From assembly GCA_038215555.1 (NCBI GenBank), contig JBBQQT010000045.1, positions 1-22,143 of the forward strand: DNA of 22,143 nt. The letters are read 5' to 3'. Below, in pieces: positions 1-5,950 of the stretch. The stretch comes from PFJX01 sp038215555 (lineage in GTDB: Bacteria > Pseudomonadota > Gammaproteobacteria > Burkholderiales > Thiobacillaceae). The stretch's first letter is position 1. Every line of letters begins with the position of its first letter. The position numbers were made by a program, and so were the translations under genes. The notes under the pieces are model-generated. The model was not told the DNA's origin, did no database searches, and was given only the letters and a program-made list of their open reading frames with translations.

Positions 1-16
1 CGTGCGTTGTGATTCG

Positions 17-40
17 GGCCGCAAGCGGACCCTCCTACGG
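17..40 (-). repeat. REP-like unit downstream of umuD
   Basis: Read on the minus strand this begins GTAGGAGGGTCCGCTTGCGG. It is the same palindromic unit found in the two longer repeat copies at about 1901-2100 and 4521-4721. It lies within 40 bp of the umuD stop codon, where umuC would normally begin. The left part of any larger element runs off the window. Confidence 0.6.
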
Positions 41-77
41 GAGTTGATCATCCGGAGTGGCGTATCTGCCATGGCAA

Positions 78-521
78 TCAGCACACCGTATGCACGGAAC
101 TGGTCACCACGCCCCAGATGCGCAATTCCTGACCTTCCTTGAAGCGGATCACCGGATACGCCGGGTTGTCCGGATGCAATTCCGGCTTGTCACCGCCCAG
201 ACGCAGCCGCTTGATGGTCAACGCGCCATCGACTTCGGCGACCACGACGCTGCCATCCCGCGCCTCAAGCGAGCGATCCACCACAATCAGATCGCCATGA
301 TGGATGCCGGCGCCCTGCATCGAATCGCCTTTGACGCGCAGGAAATAGGTGGCCTCCTGACGCTGGATCAAGAGTTCGTTGAGGTCGAGGCGCGCCTCGA
401 TGTAATCGTCCGCCGGTGACGGAAAGCCGGCTGGAATGCGGCTGGCAAACAGCGGAATCGGCCGGTGCGCGGGGGCGGTGGCGGGAAGGATGCAGTCGCA
501 ATGTGGCATGGTCGATCGCAT
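78..521 (-). CDS. umuD: UmuD-type self-cleaving S24 protein (translesion polymerase subunit)
   Basis: UmuD is cleaved on RecA-ssDNA filaments to UmuD', which joins UmuC to form DNA polymerase V. Seen here, counted from the TTG at 527: an Ala33-Gly34 cleavage site followed by FPSPADDYIE (E. coli has FPSPAADYVE), Ser69 in GDSMQGAG and Lys106 in LTIKRL. The Ser-Lys spacing of 37 and the site-to-Ser spacing of 36 equal those of E. coli UmuD. The open frame can start at TTG 527, directly after the TGA of the LexA-like gene, or at ATG 521 or ATG 509. I chose ATG 521, without a clear ribosome site, so the start is uncertain. It is evidently cotranscribed with the LexA-like gene. UmuC is not encoded in the 77 bp that follow; a REP-like unit lies there instead. 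Confidence 0.9.
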   Translation of the reverse strand: MRSTMPHCDCILPATAPAHRPIPLFASRIPAGFPSPADDYIEARLDLNELLIQRQEATYFLRVKGDSMQGAGIHHGDLIVVDRSLEARDGSVVVAEVDGALTIKRLRLGGDKPELHPDNPAYPVIRFKEGQELRIWGVVTSSVHTVC

Positions 522-527
522 GGTCAA

Positions 528-1100
528 TCAATAGCGCCGGAAGCTGCCGGTCACCACACCGTAAATTTCCAGTTGGCCTTCCGGACGGATCGGCGCGTAG
601 GCGATGTTGCCCGGCTTGAGATAGAAACCGCGCGCATCCTGCGCCAGATATTTCACCGTGAACTGGTTGTCGACGATGGCGACGACGATGTCGCCCACCC
701 GCGCCGGCGCACCGCGATCCACCACCAGATTGTCGCCTTCCAGCAGCCCGGCATCCTGCATCGAATCGCCGCGCACGCTGAGCAACACGGTACGGCTCGG
801 CTGACGCACCAGATAGCGGTCGATGGCAATGCTGTCCTGGCCGGTATCGTTGGCCGCCTGCGGCAGACCGGCGCGCACGCTATCGACCAGCGGCCGCGCA
901 AAGAAAGCTTCGCCCGGCGCCAGCCGCCGGTCCGGCGTGCGCTGGATCAACTCGGCTTCGGCCAGACGGTCGATCAGCGCCGAAACCGACGACTTGGAAC
1001 GCAAACCGACCAGTTCTCCAATGCGCGCGTAGGACGGCAGCGCACCGTGCGCGGCGTAGTAATCCTGAAGTTGGGTGAGGTAGTCGAAGTCGGTGGGCAT
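528..1100 (-). CDS. LexA-like self-cleaving repressor (S24 family)
   Basis: This 190-residue protein has the LexA layout: an N-terminal winged helix-turn-helix (residues about 5-60; LPSYARIGELVGLRSKSSVS is the recognition region) and a C-terminal S24 latent-protease domain. Visible residues are the Ala77-Gly78 cleavage bond, Ser113 in GDSMQDAG and Lys150 in FTVKYL; the Ser-Lys spacing of 37 equals that of LexA. The DNA-binding domain is quite unlike canonical proteobacterial LexA, so this is probably an accessory LexA-like repressor and not the main SOS regulator. The gene starts at ATG 1100, only three bases after a perfect 32-bp palindrome that overlaps its promoter, which points to autoregulation. 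Its TGA is followed directly by the UmuD frame, making a two-gene operon. Its C-terminal half resembles the UmuD next to it, so the pair may be ancient paralogues. Confidence 0.88.
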   Translation of the reverse strand: MPTDFDYLTQLQDYYAAHGALPSYARIGELVGLRSKSSVSALIDRLAEAELIQRTPDRRLAPGEAFFARPLVDSVRAGLPQAANDTGQDSIAIDRYLVRQPSRTVLLSVRGDSMQDAGLLEGDNLVVDRGAPARVGDIVVAIVDNQFTVKYLAQDARGFYLKPGNIAYAPIRPEGQLEIYGVVTGSFRRY

Positions 1101-1103
1101 GGC

Positions 1104-1135
1104 AGTCTTTATCGAACGATCGTTCGATAAAGACT
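1104..1135. promoter_or_regulatory. Perfect 32-bp palindrome, putative LexA-like operator
   Basis: The left half AGTCTTTATCGAACGA (1104-1119) is followed with no spacer by its exact reverse complement (1120-1135). It sits just upstream of the LexA-like start codon and covers the -10 and the predicted transcription start. The core GAAC-GATC-GTTC resembles the Gram-positive SOS box (CGAACRNRYGTTYC) with two mismatches, not the E. coli CTG-N10-CAG box. That this repressor binds it is inferred from position. Confidence 0.75.
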
Positions 1136-1159
1136 AGGGCGGTTGCGGGGCAGCGTCAA
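1131..1159 (-). promoter_or_regulatory. Sigma70-type promoter of the LexA-like/umuD operon
   Basis: On the minus strand there is a -35 TTGACG (1154-1159), a 17-bp spacer and a -10-like TAGTCT (1131-1136). The -10 lies on the edge of the palindrome, so a bound repressor would block RNA polymerase. The -10 is a weak match; the -35 and the spacing are good. Confidence 0.5.
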
Positions 1160-1230
1160 TCTTTTGCGAACTTGCTGATCAATGCATCACCCATGCAGTA
1201 CTGAGTAGACAAGGCAAGACGCAATCCTGC

Positions 1231-1259
1231 TTGCAGCCAGGACTGAAAATGGTTATACA
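1231..1259 (+). promoter_or_regulatory. Promoter of the chpS-chpB operon
   Basis: There is a -35 TTGCAG at 1231-1236, a 17-bp spacer and a -10 TATACA at 1254-1259. The inverted repeat at 1252-1269 overlaps the -10, as expected for an autorepressed toxin-antitoxin promoter. The ribosome site TGGAGGA lies at 1281-1287 before the ATG at 1293. Confidence 0.55.
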
Positions 1260-1269
1260 ACAATATAAC
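1252..1269. promoter_or_regulatory. Inverted repeat, putative antitoxin operator
   Basis: GTTATA (1252-1257), six bases, then TATAAC (1264-1269): a perfect 6-bp dyad over the -10 of the toxin-antitoxin operon. AbrB/MazE-fold antitoxins typically bind such sites and repress their own operon. Binding here is inferred. Confidence 0.5.
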
Positions 1270-1292
1270 TTTATGTCCTGTGGAGGATCGTC

Positions 1293-1550
1293 ATGCATAC
1301 AACCAATCTGCGCAAGGTCGGCGGTTCAGTCATGTTGGCTGTCCCACCGGCATTTTTGGATCAATTGCATTTGCAAGTTGGCGCAACGGTCGGCGTATCC
1401 GTTGCCGATGGCCGTTTGGTGGTCGATCCCAAGCCTCGACCGCGCTACACGCTGGCGGAACTGCTCGCTGTCTCCGATTACTCGCAACCGCAACCGACTG
1501 AAGAGCGGGAGTGGGTCGATGCGCCTGTCGCAGGCGGCGAACTGATATGA
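1293..1550 (+). CDS. chpS: AbrB/MazE-fold antitoxin (ChpS-like)
   Basis: This 85-residue protein has an N-terminal swapped-hairpin AbrB/MazE DNA-binding domain (residues about 1-50: LRKVGGSVMLAVPPAFLDQL, then VGVSVADGRLVVDP) and a flexible acidic C-terminal tail that in this family wraps around and inhibits the toxin. A strong ribosome site (TGGAGGA) lies six bases before the ATG. Its TGA overlaps the ATG of the toxin gene (ATGA), so the two are translationally coupled in antitoxin-toxin order. It is probably an autorepressor acting through the dyad at 1252-1269. The assignment to ChpS, as against another MazE relative, rests mainly on the ChpB-like partner. Confidence 0.9.
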   Translation: MHTTNLRKVGGSVMLAVPPAFLDQLHLQVGATVGVSVADGRLVVDPKPRPRYTLAELLAVSDYSQPQPTEEREWVDAPVAGGELI

Positions 1551-1873
1551 AGCGGGGCGACATCTATCTGGTGTCGCCAGATCCGAGCGAAGGCCACGAA
1601 CAGCATGGCAGCCGCCCTGTTCTGGTCGTGTCGCCGGAAGCGTTCAACTCAGCCACGAAGTTGCCGGTGATCTGCCCGATCACGAACGGTGGCGACTTCG
1701 CACGTCGCCTTGGATTTTCCGTCACTGTGACAGGCATCAAGACCACTGGCGTCATTCGCTGTGACCAACCCCGTGTACTTGATCTGGCTGCCCGCAACGC
1801 CCGCAAGGTAGACACCTTGCCCGCGCCACTCATGGATGAAGTGCTGGCAAAGATCGCCACGCTCTTCGAGTAA
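1547..1873 (+). CDS. chpB: MazF/PemK-family endoribonuclease toxin (ChpB-like)
   Basis: This 108-residue protein belongs to the MazF/PemK/ChpB toxins, which cleave mRNA at short sequence motifs and halt growth when the antitoxin is lost. Family hallmarks are KRGDIYLVSPDP near the N-terminus, then GHEQHGSRPVLVVSPEAFN, PITNGGDFARRLGFSV and GVIRCDQPRVLDLAAR. The GHEQ and GG-FAR-GFSV segments match E. coli ChpB better than MazF. The start is the ATG at 1547, which overlaps the antitoxin stop; a longer in-frame reading from 1511 would only add residues overlapping the antitoxin gene. The reading frame looks intact. A repeat element follows almost at once. Confidence 0.92.
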   Translation: MKRGDIYLVSPDPSEGHEQHGSRPVLVVSPEAFNSATKLPVICPITNGGDFARRLGFSVTVTGIKTTGVIRCDQPRVLDLAARNARKVDTLPAPLMDEVLAKIATLFE

Positions 1874-1899
1874 ACCCAAGCCGAGTCGACCCAAGCCGA
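1874..1899. repeat. Short tandem repeat after the toxin gene
   Basis: The 11-mer ACCCAAGCCGA occurs at 1874-1884 and again at 1889-1899, a 15-bp period. It lies between the toxin stop codon and repeat copy A, and may be a by-product of insertion of that element. Confidence 0.6.
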
Positions 1900-1900
1900 A

Positions 1901-2100
1901 TCCACCTGGAAAACCTCTGTTGACCATAGATTCATCTCCGGGAAGCTGTGTGAAAACTGGCGAGTGGCCGGTTTCTCCATGCACCCATTGGGTGAGGCAA
2001 CAAGGCTGTAGGAAATACCGCTTGCGGGCCGATCCCACCACGTTCGCGCCGCAAGCGGACGCTCCTACGACCCGGTCAACTGCCGGATTCAGGTTCAACC
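1901..2100 (-). repeat. 200-bp inverted-repeat element, copy A (REP pair inside)
   Basis: On the minus strand this matches 4521-4721 along its whole length with scattered substitutions. It starts GGTTGAACCTGAATCC and ends in GGTCAACAGAGGTTTTCCAGG, so its ends are imperfect inverted repeats. Inside are two facing REP-like units (2048-2069 and 2008-2030) that can pair into a large hairpin. It has no coding capacity; an apparent minus-strand reading frame across it is just translated repeat. It looks like a non-autonomous mobile or REP/BIME-type element. Confidence 0.75.
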
Positions 2101-2136
2101 CAAACCCGGAGGCAGATTGGCGGCGGCGTCAGCCCC

Positions 2137-2601
2137 CTACCCTACCGGCAACGCCGTCTTGTCGATCACCCGGCGCAGCACGAAGCTGGAATGCACGCCG
2201 GTGATGCCTTCGATGCGGGTGATGCGGTTGAGCAGCAGCGTCTGGTAGGCATCCATGTCCTTCACCACCACCTTGAGTTGGTAATCAGCGGCCTGGCCGG
2301 TGATCAGCAGGCACTCCATGACTTCCGGAATTTCGCTGATCTGCTGCTCGAAGCGTTCGAAGCGCTCCGGCGTGTGGCGGTCCATCGAGAGATGGATCAA
2401 TGCCATCAGCGACAGGCCGAGCGCCTTGGCATCGAGCAGCGCGCGGTAGCCGGTGATCAGGCCGGACTCCTCCAGCGCGCGCACCCGGCGCAAACAGGGC
2501 GACGGCGACAGGCCGATGCGGTCGGCCAGGTCCTGGTTGCTGATGCGGCCGTCTTCCTGCAAGACGGCAAGAATCTGGCGGTCGTAGCGGTCGAGTTGCA
2601 T
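2137..2601 (-). CDS. Lrp/AsnC-family transcriptional regulator
   Basis: This 154-residue protein has the standard Lrp layout: an N-terminal helix-turn-helix (LDRYDRQILAVLQEDG, then ISNQDLADRIGLSPSPCLRR, residues about 3-45) and a C-terminal RAM ligand-binding and oligomerisation domain (about 65-150, with EVMECLLITGQADYQL-like features and the end segment VHSSFVLRRV). The family senses amino acids and binds DNA as an octamer or larger. The ATG at 2601 has an AAGGTAG ribosome site. The gene is transcribed divergently from leuA across an AT-rich 166-bp region that contains a dyad, so control of leucine biosynthesis and autoregulation are the natural inference. It could equally be a general Lrp or a BkdR-like regulator; the ligand cannot be read from sequence. 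Confidence 0.93.
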   Translation of the reverse strand: MQLDRYDRQILAVLQEDGRISNQDLADRIGLSPSPCLRRVRALEESGLITGYRALLDAKALGLSLMALIHLSMDRHTPERFERFEQQISEIPEVMECLLITGQAADYQLKVVVKDMDAYQTLLLNRITRIEGITGVHSSFVLRRVIDKTALPVG

Positions 2602-2671
2602 GGAATTGCTACCTTGTTCGAAAGTTAATAATTAAATTTCGTCATTTCGAATATATAAGCAATTTTATTGC

Positions 2672-2688
2672 TGATAATCAAATTATCA
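2672..2688. promoter_or_regulatory. Dyad in the lrp-like/leuA divergent promoter region
   Basis: TGATAAT (2672-2678), CAA, then ATTATCA (2682-2688): a perfect 7-bp inverted repeat in the AT-rich spacer between the two divergent start codons. Its size and A/T content suit an Lrp-type 15-17 bp site. That the neighbouring regulator binds it is inference. Confidence 0.5.
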
Positions 2689-2767
2689 AGGCATACAACG
2701 CAATCAAATTTCGCCCCTCCCCGGCTACGATGGCGCATCGAAAACTGCACTGCCAGGAGCCGTCATC

Positions 2768-4477
2768 ATGTTGTCCAGCCCCGCCGTCAAATACCGTCCC
2801 ATCCCGGCCATCCAGCTTGCCGACCGTCAATGGCCGAGCCGCACCATCACCAAGCCGCCGATCTGGATGAGCACCGATTTGCGCGATGGCAACCAGGCCT
2901 TGTTCGAGCCGATGAACATCGAGCGCAAGATGCGCCTGTTCCTCACCTTGTGCGAGATCGGCGTGAAGGAAATCGAAGTCGCGTTTCCGTCCGCCTCGCA
3001 GACCGATTTCGACTTCGTGCGCAATTTGATCGAAGGCGGCCATATTCCGGATGACGTCACCCTCTCAGTGCTCACCCAGGCGCGCGAACATTTGATCCGC
3101 CGCACCATGGCATCGCTCAAGGGCGCGCGCCGTGCCATCGTCCACGTCTACAACGCCACCGCGCAGCCGTTCCGCGACATCGTGTTCGGCATGAGCAAGA
3201 CCGAGGTCGTGAACATGGCGGTGGATGCAGTGCGGCTCATCAAACAGCTTGCCGCTGAACACGCCCCCGAACAGCCGGAGACGGAATGGGTGCTCGAATA
3301 CAGCCCGGAGACCTTCTCCACCACCGAACTGGAATTCGCCCGCGAAATCTGCGACGCGGTCACCGCCGCCTGGGGCGCAACGCCACAAAAAAAGGTCATC
3401 CTCAACTTGCCGGCAACCGTGGAAGCGGCGACACCCAACGTCTACGCCGACCAGATCGAATGGATGCATCGCCATCTCGCCCGCCGCGACAGCGTGATTC
3501 TCAGCTTGCATCCGCACAATGATCGCGGCACCGCCGTCGCCGCCGCAGAGTTGGGCATCATGGCCGGCGCCGATCGCATCGAAGGCTGTTTGTTCGGCAA
3601 TGGCGAGCGCACCGGCAATGTCGATCTGGTCACGCTCGCGCTCAATCTCTACACGCAAGGCATCGCGCCCGGGCTCGATTTCTCCGACATCAACGCCATC
3701 GCCCGTACCGCCGAGCATTGCACCGGCTTGCCCATTCACCCGCGCCACCCTTATGTCGGCGATCTCGTGTTCACCGCCTTTTCCGGCTCGCATCAGGATG
3801 CAATCAAGAAAGGCTTTGCCGCGCAAAAGCCGGATGCAATGTGGAACGTACCCTACATGCCGATCGATCCGGCCGATCTCGGTCGCGGCTACGACTCGGT
3901 GATCCGCGTCAACAGCCAGTCCGGCAAGGGCGGCGTGGCGTACTTGCTGGAAACCGAATACGGGATCGTCATGCCGCGCCGCTTGCAGGTAGCGTTTTCC
4001 GCCGAAGTGCAGCGCCATACCGACCGCCACGGCGGCGAGATGAGCGCGGCCGATTTGTGGATGCTGTTCTCCGACACTTACCTCGCCGACGAGCAAAGCG
4101 TGCGCTACGTCGAACACCATCTGTTCGAACACGGCAAGGCGCAGGGTATCCGTCTGACCATCGAGGTCGATGGCATCACGCGCTTGCTCAGCGGCGAAGG
4201 CAACGGCCCGATCGACGCCGCCGTGCGCGCCCTGCAAGACGCCGGCATCGACGTGCAGGTGCGTGCCTACGAGGAACGCTCGATTCATGCCAGCGAACAC
4301 GGCGGCGACGCGCAAGCCTGCGCCTTCATCGAACTGGTCCCGGCCGGCGGCGGCGCGGAGCACTTCGGCGTCGGCATCGACGGCAACATCGTCACCGCCT
4401 CGATCAAGGCGCTGTTGAGCGGGGTGAATCGGCTGGGCGACTCATGCCGGGCCGCGATCAGCGTCAAAGCGGCATGA
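2768..4477 (+). CDS. leuA: 2-isopropylmalate synthase (long, yeast-like type)
   Basis: It condenses acetyl-CoA with 2-oxoisovalerate, the first committed step of leucine synthesis, in the cytoplasm. The TIM-barrel domain (about 30-330) shows the HMGL-like signature TDLRDGNQ (Arg39, Asp40), the metal-binding LHPHNDRG (His248, His250) and GNGERTGNVDL (about 277-287). A linker follows, then the C-terminal LeuA regulatory domain (about 435-569), where leucine feedback inhibition acts in this family. At 569 residues it fits the longer LeuA class typical of actinobacteria, yeast and many proteobacteria, rather than the roughly 520-residue E. coli type. The start ATG has AGGAG eight bases upstream. 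It stands alone and divergent from an Lrp-type regulator. Confidence 0.96.
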   Translation: MLSSPAVKYRPIPAIQLADRQWPSRTITKPPIWMSTDLRDGNQALFEPMNIERKMRLFLTLCEIGVKEIEVAFPSASQTDFDFVRNLIEGGHIPDDVTLSVLTQAREHLIRRTMASLKGARRAIVHVYNATAQPFRDIVFGMSKTEVVNMAVDAVRLIKQLAAEHAPEQPETEWVLEYSPETFSTTELEFAREICDAVTAAWGATPQKKVILNLPATVEAATPNVYADQIEWMHRHLARRDSVILSLHPHNDRGTAVAAAELGIMAGADRIEGCLFGNGERTGNVDLVTLALNLYTQGIAPGLDFSDINAIARTAEHCTGLPIHPRHPYVGDLVFTAFSGSHQDAIKKGFAAQKPDAMWNVPYMPIDPADLGRGYDSVIRVNSQSGKGGVAYLLETEYGIVMPRRLQVAFSAEVQRHTDRHGGEMSAADLWMLFSDTYLADEQSVRYVEHHLFEHGKAQGIRLTIEVDGITRLLSGEGNGPIDAAVRALQDAGIDVQVRAYEERSIHASEHGGDAQACAFIELVPAGGGAEHFGVGIDGNIVTASIKALLSGVNRLGDSCRAAISVKAA

Positions 4478-4520
4478 AAGCTGGGCGGTTCAACCTGCCT
4501 ACGAATACGGCAAGTTAATG

Positions 4521-4721
4521 TTTGAACCTGAATCCCGCAGTTGACCGCGTCGTAGGAGCGTCCGCTTGCGGCGCGAAGGTGGTGGGATCGGCCCGTAAGC
4601 GGTGCCTCCTACAGCTTTGCTACCTCACCCGATGGGGGCATGCAAAAACCGGCCACTCGCCCGTATTCACGCGGCTTACCAGAGATGAATCAATGGTCAA
4701 CTGAGGTTTCCAGGTTGAACC
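4521..4721 (+). repeat. 200-bp inverted-repeat element, copy B (REP pair inside)
   Basis: This is near-identical to copy A (1901-2100) but in the opposite orientation. Its ends form imperfect inverted repeats of about 28 bp: the left end has GAACCTGAATCCCGCAGTTG, and the reverse complement of the right end has CAACCTGGAAACCTCAGTTG. Two facing REP-like units lie inside, GTAGGAGCGTCCGCTTGCGG (4552-4571) and its approximate reverse complement (4590-4612). No coding function is seen. Confidence 0.75.
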
Positions 4722-4896
4722 GTGCTTATCCGGTTAACGCCCAAGTCGTAGGATGGGCGAAGCCGAAGGCGCGCCCATCATCTACGCACGAAACGATGGG
4801 CGCGCTGCGCTTCGCCCATCCTACCGGGTGTGGTGCTCGTTCCACATCAGTTGAATCGCCGCCGTAGTGGGTTTGGGTGACAACCGGATAAGCACG
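4721..4896. repeat. 176-bp element with perfect 15-bp terminal inverted repeats
   Basis: CGTGCTTATCCGGTT (4721-4735) is matched exactly in reverse complement by AACCGGATAAGCACG (4882-4896). Inside is a second long dyad: GTAGGATGGGCGAAGC (4748-4763) against GCTTCGCCCATCCTAC (4809-4824), with further pairing between 4768-4779 and 4796-4806. The inner motif belongs to the widespread proteobacterial GTAGG(A/G)TGGGC repeats. It could be a MITE-like element carrying, or interrupted by, such a repeat. Confidence 0.65.
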
Positions 4897-4961
4897 ATTT
4901 GAACTATTTTGAAGGCAACGTCGTCGGGCTGAACCTCAAGGAAAAGACAGATGCAGCGAGT

Positions 4962-5828
4962 TCAATACGAAAAACGCGGCTTGAGTTCTTCCAGGTTCAG
5001 TTCGGACAGGATGGTTTCCAGCCGTTCGCGGGCGTTGCCGCGGGCTGCGCCGTGGTGGCGGGCGATGATCAGTTCATTCTTCATCGAATGTTCCCAACCC
5101 ACCAGTTCGGTGACGGTGACCTGGTAACCATGAGATTCAAGCAGCAGACAGCGTAGGACGTTGGTCAGGTGGCTGCCGAATTCGCGTGCGTGAATGGGAT
5201 GCCGCCAGAGTTCGGAAAGCGGCGTCTTCGCGAATGAAGCGTTCTTGTTCTTGCGCAGCACAGCGGCGACTTCGGCCTGGCAACAGGGCACCAGAACAAT
5301 GAATTTGGCCTGTTTCTGCAATGCAAAGCGGATGGCGTCATCGGTGGCGGTATTGCAGGCATGCAACGCGGTAACCACATCGATCTGCTGCGGCAATGCG
5401 TCGGAAACAATCGATTCCTCGACCGTCAGGTTGAGAAACGACATCCGTTCAAACTCAAGCCGAGCCGCCAGTTCCTGCGATTTTTCAACCAGCTCCGGCC
5501 GCGTTTCAATACCGAAAACATGGCCGCTCTGACGTTCCTTGAGAAACAGGTCATACAGGATGAAACCGAGATAGGACTTGCCGGCGCCATGATCGGCCAG
5601 CGTCAGGTCGCCATTGGCGCTGATGACTTCCGCCAGCAAGGGTTGAATGAAGTGATACAGGTGATAGACCTGCTTCAACTTGCGCCGGCTGTCCTGATTG
5701 AGCTTGCCGTCGCGGGTCAGAATATGCAGTTCCTGCAGCAACTCGGTGGATTGGCCCGGCTTGATTTCAGGTTCACGGAAGGCCACTGGCGCGGTTTGCG
5801 CGGGATATCTGGATTTCTTGTCAGCCAT
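4962..5828 (-). CDS. SAM-dependent methyltransferase of the Methyltransf_32 type
   Basis: This is a 288-residue protein. The Rossmann core shows a modified motif I, LADHGAGKSYLGF (about 77-89), an acidic strand-2 end at FGIETRPELV (Glu108), then ALHACNTATDDA (154-165) and the PCC motif at 181-183. The ALHAC-TATD plus PCC pair is the signature of the family that includes eukaryotic GSTCD and METTL25 and is distantly like the tRNA methyltransferase TRM13. An RNA or protein substrate is therefore plausible but unproven. The N-terminal 70 residues are helical and charged and may hold the substrate-binding part. It is divergent from the small gene at 5951, with a 122-bp spacer between them. Confidence 0.82.
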   Translation of the reverse strand: MADKKSRYPAQTAPVAFREPEIKPGQSTELLQELHILTRDGKLNQDSRRKLKQVYHLYHFIQPLLAEVISANGDLTLADHGAGKSYLGFILYDLFLKERQSGHVFGIETRPELVEKSQELAARLEFERMSFLNLTVEESIVSDALPQQIDVVTALHACNTATDDAIRFALQKQAKFIVLVPCCQAEVAAVLRKNKNASFAKTPLSELWRHPIHAREFGSHLTNVLRCLLLESHGYQVTVTELVGWEHSMKNELIIARHHGAARGNARERLETILSELNLEELKPRFSY

Positions 5829-5894
5829 GCTTGCCTCAAAAAAACGATGCGATTGAAATGCCTGCTTCGGGGTACGCTCTCGCCCTGCTTGAGA

Positions 5895-5918
5895 TATCTA
5901 CCCACATATCTACCCACA
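5895..5918. repeat. Perfect 12-bp tandem duplication in a divergent promoter region
   Basis: TATCTACCCACA occurs twice in immediate succession (5895-5906 and 5907-5918) between the divergent methyltransferase and small-protein genes. It could be a regulator half-site pair or a simple slippage product. Confidence 0.7.
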
Positions 5919-5950
5919 TCACCTCATATTTTCCAGGAGCGGAAATACAC

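Larger units (their letters stand above)
4478..4961. other. 484-bp gene-free region filled by repeats
   Basis: Between the convergent leuA and methyltransferase genes I see no credible protein gene. The region holds repeat copy B (4521-4721), which abuts a second inverted-repeat element (4721-4896). The remaining edges (4478-4520 and 4897-4961) show nothing recognisable. Confidence 0.7.

Noticed and set aside
1..72. Possible umuC start (ATG at 70-72, minus strand)
   Set aside because: The encoded peptide does not resemble the UmuC N-terminus and reads straight through the REP-like unit.
1104..1135. Palindrome read as a transcription terminator
   Set aside because: It has no adjacent T tract, overlaps a promoter -10 and sits immediately before a start codon, so an operator is far more likely.
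3065..4363. 432-residue minus-strand open frame inside leuA
   Set aside because: Antisense shadow of leuA; the leuA frame carries all catalytic motifs and the shadow shows none.
4522..4704. Matching reading frames at 4522-4704 (plus) and within 1649-2098 (minus) that look like homologous small proteins
   Set aside because: Their similarity comes from the shared 200-bp repeat; the frames run through inverted repeats and REP units and have no coding signature.
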